From Auxenochlorella pyrenoidosa (Eukaryota; Chlorophyta; Trebouxiophyceae; Chlorellales; Chlorellaceae), in NCBI GenBank assembly GCA_001430745.1, contig KQ482066.1, positions 1,239,698 through 1,303,697 on the forward strand: a stretch of 64,000 nt of DNA, written 5' to 3'. A program made the position numbers and the translations under genes. The notes beneath the pieces were generated by a model that was not told where the DNA came from, ran no database searches, and saw nothing but the letters and a program-made list of their open reading frames with translations. This document shows positions 32,481 through 42,462 of the stretch, in pieces (position 1 is the stretch's first letter; the number at the start of each line of letters is the position of its first letter).

Positions 32481-34856
32481 ATGCTGGCAGCGGCGGCCTC
32501 CTGGGGCCTGCAAGTCCGGGCGGCTTGTGCCTACAACAAGCACCAGCAGGCTGCCCGCCTTGCCAGGCGTTCAGGCGCAGCAAGGCTGCGGGCACGCAGG
32601 GTGCAGCAGGCGCGGCGATGCAGGGGCCTGGGCTGTGCTGTGGCGGCCTGGGGAGCCGCCGACGGCAGCGGCAGCGAGCGGCTGAGGCTGCTCACCAAGT
32701 GAGCGCGGTGGGATGGCCCTGGCGGGTGCATGCCCGATGCGCCATCTGCAATTGCGCGCGTCTTGTCTCTCAGATTTGCCGGCCTGCATGGATGTCGTCA
32801 TGCCCTCTGCAACTCGTGGTGCCGGGCCGCTGCCGCACTGCTGGGCCTGAGCGCATGCGGGAGGCTGCAGAGCCCGCCTCTTCTGATCGTGTTCCTGTCC
32901 CTGGGCATGCTGCAGGTTTGTGCAGGAGGCTGATCCCGCCATCATGGCGCAGTTTGAGGCGGAGGCGCACCCCTGCGTGCTTGTTGGTACGCTGGCCCTG
33001 CTGGCCGTGCATGCCCTGCCTGCTTGCTCAGCCTGCTTGCGCCGCCGCCCCTGTGCCAGCGGCTGGCAGCCGCTCAGCCCAGTTTGCTGTCCGCCACTCG
33101 CTTCGCACCCCTTCCTTGCCCCCGTGCGTTTGCTCGCCCCGGACGCGGCCCAACCGGCCCCACTGCCCCCGCTGCCTGCCGCGCCCCGCCCGCAGCCATG
33201 CGGCAGACGATTACCAGCATGCTGGGCACGCTGCCGCCCCAGTTCTTCCGCGTCGTGATCAGCACCGAGGCGGAGAACCTGGCGCAGCTGATGTACTCTG
33301 TGCTCATGAGCGGCTACATGTTTGCCAACGCGTGGACGCGGCTCAGCCTCACGCAGGTGGGGTCAGCGCCGTGCAGCCCGCTCGCGTGGGCGCACGACGC
33401 GCCGGCGCGCCTCGTGGGCGGGCGGGCCGCTGTTCACGCTGGGGGAGCTGTGGCTGCTCCGGGCTCCTTCTGCAGCGCTCAGCTGCTGTGTCCGGGGCAG
33501 AGGGGGGCCGCTAGGCTGCCCAGCACTATGCCCAGCCATGGCAGCCCAGGGCCTTGGCAAGCTAGGGCAGCAGCGCCTCACCCCCTGCCACCCGTCCTCC
33601 CCTGCCGCTTGCCTGCAGAGCATGGCGGAGCTGCCGGTGCGGGGCCTGCTGGAGCCGGAGCTTGCCAGCCTGAACGGCAGCCGGGTGGGGCCCGACGGCG
33701 CGGTGGTGGCGGCGGCCGCGGCGCCCGCCGCCGCCGCCTCCAGCGCCAGCCTGGACGACCCGGCCTACGCGCCGGGCACCCAGAAAGTGCGGGTGGAGGG
33801 CGAGGTGCTGCGCTGGCACCACGAGCACGGCAAGGAGGCCATCCCCGCGCTGGCCTACATCGAGCAGCTTGAGGCCGAGATTGCAGAGCTGCGGCAGCAG
33901 GTGCGCTCGCGCCGCCCGCCGCGCCCTGCGACCTTGGCGCACACACCCCTGCGTGACCGGCGGGCCCCTGCATCTGACGCCGGCTGCCAGCTCTGCACCG
34001 GCCCGGGCCCGGGGCCCTCCGAGGCGACAGAACGCCAGAGAACCACTCGGCTCCCCCCCCCCCCCCCCCCCTTGCTGTGCAGATGGAGGCGCACCAGGCG
34101 GCGAGCGCGTCGTCGGCGCGGCTGCAGCCCGCCCCCGGCAACGAGCTGCTGGACTACATCAAGGGTCTGTCCCCCGAGGAGCTGGTGGCCCTCACCGACT
34201 GCGCCAGCGAGGACGTGCTCGAGGCCATGAACCTGTTTGTGCAGCGGCTCATGGGTGGGTGGGCGGGGGTGTGTCTCTGTGTGGGTGTGGCTGTGTGTGT
34301 GCGTGCCGCGGCGGCGCGAAGAGCAAGGGTTTCCCCTCATCCGGCCGCGGTTGTGTGCGTGGGTGGTGGGGGTGAGGGGGAGGGGACTTTGAGGGGCTTG
34401 GGCTGCACCGCGGCTGGCGGTAATGTCGGTGATGCATCTCCAAACGCTCGGGCGCCAGCGAGCTGCGGCGGCGGCAGCCCACGGGGGGCTTGCTGCTGCG
34501 CCGCGGCCCGCTGCTTGCCACTCTCCCGTCGGTGCCCAAGCGCCACAGCACCGCGTGCACTGAGAGCTGCAGGGGTGGGTGGACACAAGCAGGCGGCGCC
34601 CCGCCCTGCATCACTGGTGCTAACCAGGGTCCCCACCCCCATTCTTGCTGCGCGCCCCGCAGGCATGGAGGAGGAGGCGTGGCAGGGCGGCACCAGCGAC
34701 TGTACCGCCGGCGAGCTGGCGCAGCTCATGTACTGGCTTATGATCACCGGCTTCTCCCTGCGCCAGCTGGAGCAGCGCTGCGACCTGACCCGCACCCTGG
34801 ACCTGCCGGGCCCGGGAGAGGAGCCACCCAGCCTTCCGCCGGGGCGGTGGCAGTGA
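32481..34856 (+). CDS. chloroplast DUF760-family protein
   Basis: Six exons join in phase to 365 aa: 32481-32698, 32916-32986, 33196-33356, 33619-33900, 34083-34254 and 34663-34856. The first exon is an Ala/Arg-rich transit peptide (MLAAAASWGLQVRAACAYNK). The rest matches plant DUF760 proteins in order: FVQEADPAIMAQFEAEAHP, MRQTITSMLGTLPPQFFRV, NLAQLMYSVLMSGYMFANAW, YAPGTQKVRVEGEVLRW, ALAYIEQLEAEIAELRQQ, ELLDYIKGLSPEELVALTDC, VLEAMNLFVQRLMG and ELAQLMYWLMITGFSLRQLE. DUF760 proteins are plastid-located and contain two related helical modules ending in LAQLMYxxLMxxGxxxR. Both are present here. Their molecular role is not established. An Ala-rich insert (about residues 175-190) is an algal elaboration. 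Confidence 0.93.
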
Positions 34857-35702
34857 GCGCGCCGCCCCGTGCGGCGCTGCCGCTGACCGACCGCGTGCGC
34901 CCGTTGGAGGCGGCGCAGCGCCGCCCAGCGTGCCCGCCTGGCTGCCTGGGCGGCACGGGGCATTTCCCGTGCGCCGTCGGGCCGGACGGTTGGGGCTCTC
35001 GTCCCTCTGCTCGGCAGGTGGTCTGCTCGCTTGCATGGGTCTTGCTGAGCGCCCCGCGGCTCCTCTCCTCCCTTCTCCTCTGTACCATACGCTCGCTCTT
35101 TGCACAAAGGAACGACTGACCCCACGATGTGGCCCCCGGCGGCCGTCCCTTCCCCTTCCCCCCTTTTTCCTCCTCGCCCCTGAGACTGGCCCTGCGCCGA
35201 GGCCGGGCCTGCGCGCCCGAACCCGCACACTGCCCCTCCTCGCACTGCCGCTTTTGCCTCTGCAGCGCATGCGCTGCGCCGCCACCCCTTGCCCGGCGGG
35301 ACCCCGCCTCCTCCGCCCCTCGCCCTGTATTGCAGCCTCATTGTTCACCCTTGTCCCTTATCTCTGGGCCCTCTGGGCCCTGTTTTCAGCCCCTCGTTGC
35401 CTGCTTTCAGCCTGCTGTCCCCTTCCCTCCACCGCTGCCCTGTAGCCTCCCGACCGCGCTTCTTCACACCCCCGCCCCTCTTGCAGCCCAACCCCTCTCG
35501 TGCTGATTTCATTTTGAGCATGCCGCAGCACTTGTAACACCAGCTCGCTGAGCCAAGCATGTGTTAGAATGATTTTGGGTGTCTGGCGGGCAGTCCCATG
35601 GCGGCCCGCGTGGCGGGGCGGCGCCTAGAAGCCGGGCCATCTGCACCCTCTATGCGACAGCATCGACTTTCTTCCACTCAGCAGGCGGCCTGAGAGCTCA
35701 GC
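34857..35702. other. 3' UTR of the DUF760 gene and promoter of the LEA-like gene
   Basis: This pyrimidine-rich region ends in a TGTAA at 35533-35537, 677 bases after the DUF760 stop, so a long 3' UTR is likely. The remaining 165 bases before 35703 should contain the promoter and 5' UTR of the LEA-like gene on the same strand. Confidence 0.5.
35533..35537 (+). promoter_or_regulatory. TGTAA poly(A) signal
   Basis: TGTAA in GCACTTGTAACACC sits at the end of a long C/T-rich stretch downstream of the DUF760 gene, as expected of a chlorophyte poly(A) signal. Confidence 0.6.
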
Positions 35703-38083
35703 ATGCCAACCAAGGTTTGGCAGACGGCCCTGGTCGGCGGCAAGGCGGCGCCTGCTGCGGCAGGGCGCCTTCTGCCGGCCCTCTCGCGCTCTTTTGCGGC
35801 CAAAAAATCGGAGGCAAGGCGCCGGGCGCGAAGGGTTTGGCGGGGGGCGGGTGTGACAGAGGGCGCCGGGGCGGCTGCAGCGGTAGAGCAGCGCTGCTCA
35901 CGTTGCCCTCCTGCAGCCAGGGCACCAGACTTAAACCCTGCGGGTAACCCCAGCAGGCCGACTGTTCCCCTGTAATCATGATGCAGGAAGACCTGGGCGA
36001 GAGCACGCTGAGTAGGATGAAGGAGGCGGCGAGCGCCACGGGCGACCCTGCAAAGCAAGTTGGTTCTGGCCCCCGTCCTGCTCCCTGCCTGCTCGCGGCC
36101 TGCAGCCTCGCTACCCAGCCAACTCGGGGCTGCGGCATTGCCGCCATGCCTTCCAGCTGCCACGGGGCAGGCAGAAGCTAGCAAGGGGCTGGTGCATGCC
36201 CGCACAGCAGGTCCGTGCTTGGGTTCGACCCTGCCTGCCAATGGCAGTGCGCCCGCACCCATGGTTGACCAGCTGTCGTCCACGTTTGACCGTGCCTGCG
36301 CAGGGAGTGGGTGCAGGGCACCAGGGAGAAGGCCTCTGCCTATGCGCACTCAGCAGAGGAGGTGAGGCTGCGGGGTGCTTGGTATGCCCGGTGCTCTGGC
36401 GATGTTGCCGCACGCCCTTGCTGGCGCTGGCGGCATGCTTGAGAGAGAGGGGGCAGGCCAGGAAGGGCGTGTGGCGGAGCCGGCACTCAGTTTTTGTGGC
36501 CAGCAGCAACCACGCATTGCATGAAACGGGCGTCTCAATGCGTGCTCGGACCGCAGCCCTCCTGCCCTCTCCCACCCTGACCTAACCTTGCCCCCCTCCC
36601 CCAACGTCCGCCAGACGTACGAAACGATGAAGCGCAGCGCGCAAGACATGACCTCGCACGCCAAGGAGGCCATTAGCGGCAAGGGGAAGCAGGCGAGCCT
36701 CTTAAGGGCTGCCCGCAACCCGGGCGCTGGCCAGCAAAGCAGAGCCATGCCCCCCCCCCCTCCCCCCCCTCCTGGACACAGTGCGGAGAACAGAGGCAGC
36801 GCCGCTTGCCTGCCTGCCTGCCATGCGAGCCTGCCCCTGAGCCAGGGCACCGTGGCTGTGGCTAACCCTGCGGGCAGGCGGGGCAGAGGTGCACATTACT
36901 GTGGAGCTGAAGTATTGCCTGGAGCACACGCTCCTGTCCAAGCCCCCCCCCAAAAAAAACAAAATCAAACCCCTGCCCCACCCTCCGTAGATGATGGAGG
37001 GCGCGCAGCGCGCCGCCGCTGGCGCCGCCGCCTCGGGGGCAGCAGCTGCGGCGTCGCAGGCCGCCAGGGAGAAGGTCTCAGACCTGGCTGACAGGTGGGG
37101 CAGCGCTTGATTTGATCAGGATGCAGCGGCCCATGAGGGGGGAGGGAGGTGGATGCGGCGGGCATCGTGCAGCACAGCCCCAGTGCTTGCTTGCCTGCTC
37201 ATGACTGCTCAGACCCCCTGCAGCCTGACTGCTCAGCTCCCCTGCTGCCTGACTTCTCAGCCCCCCTGCTGCATGACTGCTCTTGCCCCCCCGCTGCGTG
37301 CTGCCCAGGGCTGGCGAAGCGGTCGAGCAGGTGGCGGGCAGCGGCCGGGACCTGCCCTCTGCACGCGCCCAGTTTGAGGCCACCCGCGCCGAGGAGACAA
37401 AGGCAGCCACAAACAAGGACAGGAAGAGCCAGGTGGGGTGGGGGGTGCGGTGAGTCGTGGATGTTGGGGTTCAGGGTCAGGCAGATGGCCAAGGCGCTAG
37501 CACTAGACGAGTCGAGGCGGGCTGGCAGGCTGCCGACAAGCGCACTCCTTTGTGTGGCCTTGCACTGCGCTTGTCTGTCTGCTGCCTGTCAGCTGTGCGC
37601 GCCCTCCTCCCGCCAGCCCCCTGCGGAGCGCGCCTCCTCCTGCCGGGCACCTCGTCCCTGCAGCGGCGGGCGCTTCGTCGGCAGAGCCCGTTGCGGGCAC
37701 AAGTGTCAGCACTCCTGTGGACAGCCTGGAAATGTGGCTTGAATGCGGCACCCACATGCACATCCACCCACCCCCCTTGCAGCTCACAGACGAGGCGGTG
37801 GGGGACAACCCTAGGGAGCAGAAGACGCGGGACGAGCACGAAATCCTGGAGAGCGACGTGAGCCCCCTTCGCCCCCTTCTGTGGTCTGTGCCTGGCTTCT
37901 TGGCAACTGTCGAGGGGTGCCAGGTTGCCTGCAGCTGATGGGCACTGGCGTCGGCCAAGCACTGTTGTGGGGTGCCAGGGTGCCTGCAGCCGATGGGCCC
38001 TGGCGTCGGCTACGGACAGGCGGCCCCCAACTTTGTCGTCACCCCCGCGTGCACCTCCCTTGCAGTTCTACACCAAGGCCTGA
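35703..38083 (+). CDS. LEA-like (group 3/LEA_4 type) protein with organelle presequence
   Basis: Exons: 35703 to about 35834 (donor uncertain), 35987-36058, 36308-36361, 36615-36692, 36991-37094, 37309-37432, 37783-37857 and 38066-38083, about 218 aa. The N-terminus is Arg/Ala/Leu-rich without acids and ends GRLLPALSRSFAA, like a mitochondrial presequence. The body is hydrophilic and alanine-rich with amphipathic Lys/Glu spacing: STLSRMKEAASATGDPAKQ, QGTREKASAYAHSAEE, TYETMKRSAQDMTSHAKEAI, QRAAAGAAASGAAAAAS and REKVSDLADRAGEAVEQV. That pattern is typical of LEA_4 proteins, which protect membranes and enzymes during drying or freezing. The last exon encodes only FYTKA. Exon 3 uses the second AG of a CAGGGAG acceptor to keep phase. 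Intron 4 needs a GC donor (CAG|GCGAGC at 36693). Confidence 0.72.
37914..38010 (+). repeat. 55-base-spaced tandem duplication in the last intron of the LEA-like gene
   Basis: A 42-base segment at 37914-37955 recurs at 37969-38010 with few differences (both contain GCCTGCAGC.GATGGGC and CTGGCGTCGGC). Each copy includes a CCTGCAG that could act as a decoy acceptor upstream of the true one at 38065. Confidence 0.85.
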
Positions 38084-38766
38084 TCCAGTGCTTGCCCCTC
38101 GAGCCAACTCGGCCAGCAGCGACTCACCCAGTAAGAGCGCTAGGCCACCCACTCCTTCTCAAGAGGGCTCCTGGCTCGCACCGCACCATGCTCGTTGAAC
38201 AGCCCACACACCAGGCTCAGCTCTGTTGCTTGCCCCTCATAACAAATGTCACTGTGTGGCTCCAAGGTTGCTGCTTCCTAGAGCGTCCCTGTTAGCACTG
38301 ACAGCGGTTGCGGTGTACAGGCTGAGCAGATGCCGGCTCCTGAAGCAGCACGACTGTTGCAGATGGAAGGTGATTCAGGCCAGGCTGCACGAGCTCCCCT
38401 GGATTCTGCCAGGGATCCATCTGTGGCCACCAGGGGGGGAGGGGCATGCACATGCCCGCCTGGCTCCCTGGTTTGGCGGCGCTGCATTCCCGATAACAGG
38501 CAACCTGGACACCCCGGCTGCCAAATTCCGCCCAGCTGAGAGCAGCCACTCTACCACCGGCGGCATGCCTTGGTAGTTGGCGCCGGGAGCAGTCTGTCCT
38601 TGTGGCCTACACTGTGCCCTGCTACAGCAATCTTGCCATGCGAAGAGTTTGGGCCAGTGAGCATTCAGGCCAGCGATTTAAGTCCCGTGTCAGCACATCA
38701 ATGCGGGTTGTCGGTCCGTCAAGGGGCGGAGTGCGCCGGGTCAGCACGAGCGCCGCGCTGGCGCCT
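38084..38766. other. convergent intergenic region
   Basis: The 3' ends of the LEA-like gene (+) and the CEP120-type gene (-) face each other here. No coding exon is supported. Confidence 0.45.
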
Positions 38767-41700
38767 TCAGCCGCCACGCCGCGCCAACGCCGCGCACTCC
38801 CGTACCCTGGCATCCAGCTGCGCTATCAGCGGGTCATCTGGGGAGTAGGCTCCGCTGTCCAGCAGCAGCTCTCGCTCCCTCAGCAGCCGCTGCACCGCCC
38901 CGCCCAGCTGGCCACACAGCACCTGGCCGCCGCCAACATTCTCCTTGCTGGGGCTCGCCGCGCCGCCTGCTACAGCAGAGCCAGCCGCCGCTGGCAGCGT
39001 GCACAAGCCGCCTGGCTCACGGCCTCCGCTGCTGGCACCCACGCCGCCGGCCCCGCCGCCGGCTGGGCCGCCTCCGCTGCTGCCGCTGCCGCTGCCGTCT
39101 GCGCCGCCAGCCCCGCCGCCCAGCTGCAGCGCGTGCAGCTGGCGCTGGAGCGCCCCCAGCTCCGCGGCATCCTTCCTAGCAGCCAGGGCCTGCTCCCGCG
39201 CCGCCAGCGCCGCCAGCTCAGCGTCCAGCTGGCGCCGCTTCACCCCTGCCAGCTCAGCCAGCTGCTGCTGCAGCGATGCCACCTCCTGCGCCAGCCGCAC
39301 GACCTGCCAGAGGGGGTAGGGGGGGTGCGCCCGGGCGCAAAGGAATGACGGTCACAGGCTGCAGGGGTGAAGGAATGACGGCCGCAGGCCGCGGGCGCTC
39401 GCTCGCTGGACGAGCAGCATCGTCCGCCTCAGTGACACGTGTGCCGCTGCGCATGCAAGCAGGTCTGCCTGGTGTGCCGCCATGCAAGCTGCTGCCAGGC
39501 ATGTTGTCGCGTTCAGACGACCCGTCCAGCCTGCTGACACCATCTCGACCTAAAGAGCGCCACAGCCCGGTCTCACATTCAGTCTGGACCACCTCCGTGC
39601 CCCTGCCTCTTTGGCCCTGCCTGCGCACTCCCCTGCTTGATGCACGTGCAAAGCCCAGCCTGGCGCAGCACCCACCTGCTCCTTGTACTTGCGCTTGGCC
39701 TCAGCTGCCTTGGCAGCGCGCGCCTCTGCCGTCGCCAGCTCAGCGCGCGCCGCCGCCAGCTCAGCCTCCGTCCTCCCTGCCGCGCTGGCGCTGTGCTGCT
39801 CGCGGTGCCGCTGCAGCGCGCGGTCAGCCGCCGCGGCGCGCGCCTCTGCCGCCGCCGCCCTCGCCTCTGCCGCCGCCACCTCTTTCGCCAGCGCCTCCCT
39901 GCGCTGCGCCTCCAGCTCCAGCTGGTGCTGGCACTCAGACTGCAGCCGCCGCACCGCGGCCTCGGCCTCTGCCACCCGGCTGGCATGCTCCCTCTCCAGC
40001 TCGCGCCGCCGCCGCGCCGCCGCCTCCTCTGCCGCCACCAGCCGCGCCTCCCGTTGCTCTGCCGCCGCCAGCACCTGCTGCGCCTTGCCCTCCAGGCCAG
40101 CATACTCGCTGCGCAGGGAGGCGGCCTCGGCCTCCCGCTCGGCCTCCCGCCGCCGCCAGGCATCCTCCAGCGCAGCCTGCGAGGGCGGTGTCGGGGGCAA
40201 GCATGCAAGAGGGCGCGCTGTGAGCCGGCAGGAGGGCAGCTGGGCGCACCATGGAGGCTGTCTGATGAGCACGCCGCACTCGCTGCCCACGTGGGGCGGC
40301 CGCCCACTGGGTCGCCCCGCCCCGCCAGCCCTGCGCCCAGGGCCTGACGCTCGGCAGGGCCTCACCATGCGCTTGGCCTCGCGCCCCTGCAGCTCCCGCC
40401 GCCACGCAGCCTCCTCCCCCCGCTTCCACAGCTCCAGCTGCCAGGCCGCTTCAAACTCTGGGCCGGCAAAGCCGTCTGGGTCTGGCAGAGGGGCCCCAGC
40501 AGCTGGCGCTGCTGCTGGCGGCTGAGCCTGCGCTGCTGGTGGGTGCTGGTATTGCTGCGAGGAGTGCTGCTGCTGGCTTGTTAGTGAGCTGTCTGCTAGT
40601 GCCGGCGGCAGCGCCGCGCCTGCTGCTGACGACGCCGCCGCTGTCGGTGCCTGCCGCTGCTCCGTCCGCGCTGGCTGCTGCTCAGCGCCGGGCGGCGTCC
40701 CCGCCGGCACTGCCGCTGCAGCCGCCGCAGAATTCGATGCTGCGCCCGTCGACGGCGCCCAGTCCGGGGGCGACGCATGCGGCGCCACTGGCTGCGCTGC
40801 GGGGGCTGGCGCGGCAGCAACAACTGCGGGCAGCTCTGCTGCTGCTGCGGGCACTGCTGGCGGCGCTGCTGCTGCGGCAGGTGCGGGCGCCGGCCCTGCC
40901 TCCTCCAGAGACATGACCAGGTGCACGGTGCCCACCTGCACCCGCTCGTGCTGCGCCGGGTCGGCGGCCGACGGCACCAGCGCAAACACGCCGGCCCGCC
41001 CGTCCACCCAGCTCTCCTGCAGGGCGCACGAGGAGGCCAGCCCTGCTGCTTGAGGCAGTGCTGAGCACAGAACGACCAGCCTGGGCGTGTGTGCAACCCC
41101 CCAGGGTGCATGCTTGGGTGCCACTGCTGCAGGCAGGTCGCCCAGTGACCCCGCCAGGCGCTCCCTGCAGCTGCTGCATCAGCCACCTGCAGCAGCGGCG
41201 CCAGCGGCACGTGGGCGCGGCCCAGCAGCAGGTCATCCGCCAGGCGCTGCCTGTGGTATACATCAACCGTCATAACAGGGTTCCTGCAGGGGCAGCAAGA
41301 CAACGGCAGGAGATTGCAATCGGGATACATGGAATGCTGAAGCAGGAGGAAAGCACGGTAGAGGCAGGGCGTGGCCACCTGGGCACATGGAAGCGCTGCT
41401 GGGGTTGAGGTGCGCGTCAGCCCCCGCTGCTGCTGGCAGCCTGTTTTTGCAGTACGCTGAGAGCAACCAGAGCGCCGCTCCGCCTGCGCCCCCTCTTGCC
41501 TGGCCAGCAGGGTCGCCACGCTCATCAGCCCGGCAGCAAAGTCGCAGGCCGCCCGCCCGCCTGGCAGCGCCGCCTCGCTGCCCCGCGCCACCTGCACCAC
41601 GCCCGTGCGCAGCGGCGCCAGCCGCGGCGGCAGCCGGCCATTGCTTGCCTGGATCAGGCCTGCGTTTCCGGCACGGAGGGGTGAAACGGGGGTTGGGGGC

Positions 41701-42068
41701 GCCACGCAGCTGGCAAGCTGCACAGCATGCACACTCACAGACGGCCTCTCGCTTGCTGCCATCATGCTGCGCGCCTGCGGGGGCATGCTGGGCATGCTGG
41801 CAGCGGCCCTGCCATTCATGCACAGAAGTGCAAGGCAGCGCGGCACGAGGCAGCACCCACCTGCCAGCTCAGGCGGCAGCTCCAGCTCAAGCACCACCTC
41901 TGCCAGGTTCAGCGGCAGGCGCGGCCCAGCGGCAAAGCGCTGCAGGTCGACGCCAAAGGTGAAGGCGCGCAGCGAGCCGGCGCCGCCTTCGCTCAGCACC
42001 CCCTGGCTCAGGCTGCATGCCCGTGCAGCCAGCTCTGCATCGCCGCCGGCGACGGCGGAGCTGGTCAT
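38767..42068 (-). CDS. CEP120/UNI2-type centriole protein (C2-like DUF3668 domain plus coiled coil)
   Basis: Six exons join in phase to 717 aa: 42068-41861, 41659-41500, 41283-41187, 41016-40366, 40176-39676 and 39303-38767. Residues 1 to about 195 match the central C2-like (DUF3668) domain of CEP120: FTFGVDLQRFA, LRTGVVQV, RAACDFAAGL, NPVMTVDVYHRQRLADDLLL and GTVHLVMSLEEAG. Residues 195-330 are Ala/Pro/Gln-rich. A long coiled coil follows (LEDAWRRREAEREAEAASLR, RRRRELEREHASRVAEAEAA). The C-terminus LLDSGAYSPDDPLIAQLDAR matches the CEP120 end (LLRTGVYTHEDRIISELDRQ). CEP120 is needed for centriole elongation; Chlamydomonas UNI2, from memory, is its relative in basal-body maturation. The first C2 domain of animal CEP120 is absent, so the chain is shorter. 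Intron 2 uses a GC donor (CAG|GCAAGA at 41499). Confidence 0.85.
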
Positions 42069-42462
42069 GGTAGCAAGCGCAGAGTGTGGTGGTCTGCTTC
42101 GCGTCTGCGCCGCCTCCGCTGCGCCGCCTTCTGCCTGTCAGCAGCTGCCGGGCCTGCCGCGCTGTTGTCACACTCGCAGCGTTCTGTACATGCCGACGCA
42201 GCTCGCAACGGTGTGCGTGGAGCAGGAGGGCTTGCCCGGTGACGTTCAACTTCGTTCAACTTTTCTGTGCTTCTCAGCGGGACAATTGTTGCCTTGGCGG
42301 GAGCCGAGCAATCAGCGATGAACACCCGCAGTTCTTGGTCTTCGAAGAGTCGTGCTGTGCCAAACTCGCTAAGCAGGGCGCGACGGGCAAGTCAATTGGC
42401 GCCCTCTCAAGCAGGCAGTGCACCTTATGTATCTGCTATAGGTTCTTTCAAACTCTAGCACC
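42069..42462. other. divergent promoter region
   Basis: This 394-base region lies between the starts of the CEP120-type gene (-) and the ankyrin-TPR gene (+). A direct repeat GTTCAACTTC/GTTCAACTTT lies at 42244-42262. No exon is supported. Confidence 0.45.

Noticed and set aside
39550..41124. 524-codon minus-strand open frame taken as a single exon
   Set aside because: Its coding blocks are real but are CEP120-type exons 4 and 5. The intron between 40366 and 40176 happens to be open.
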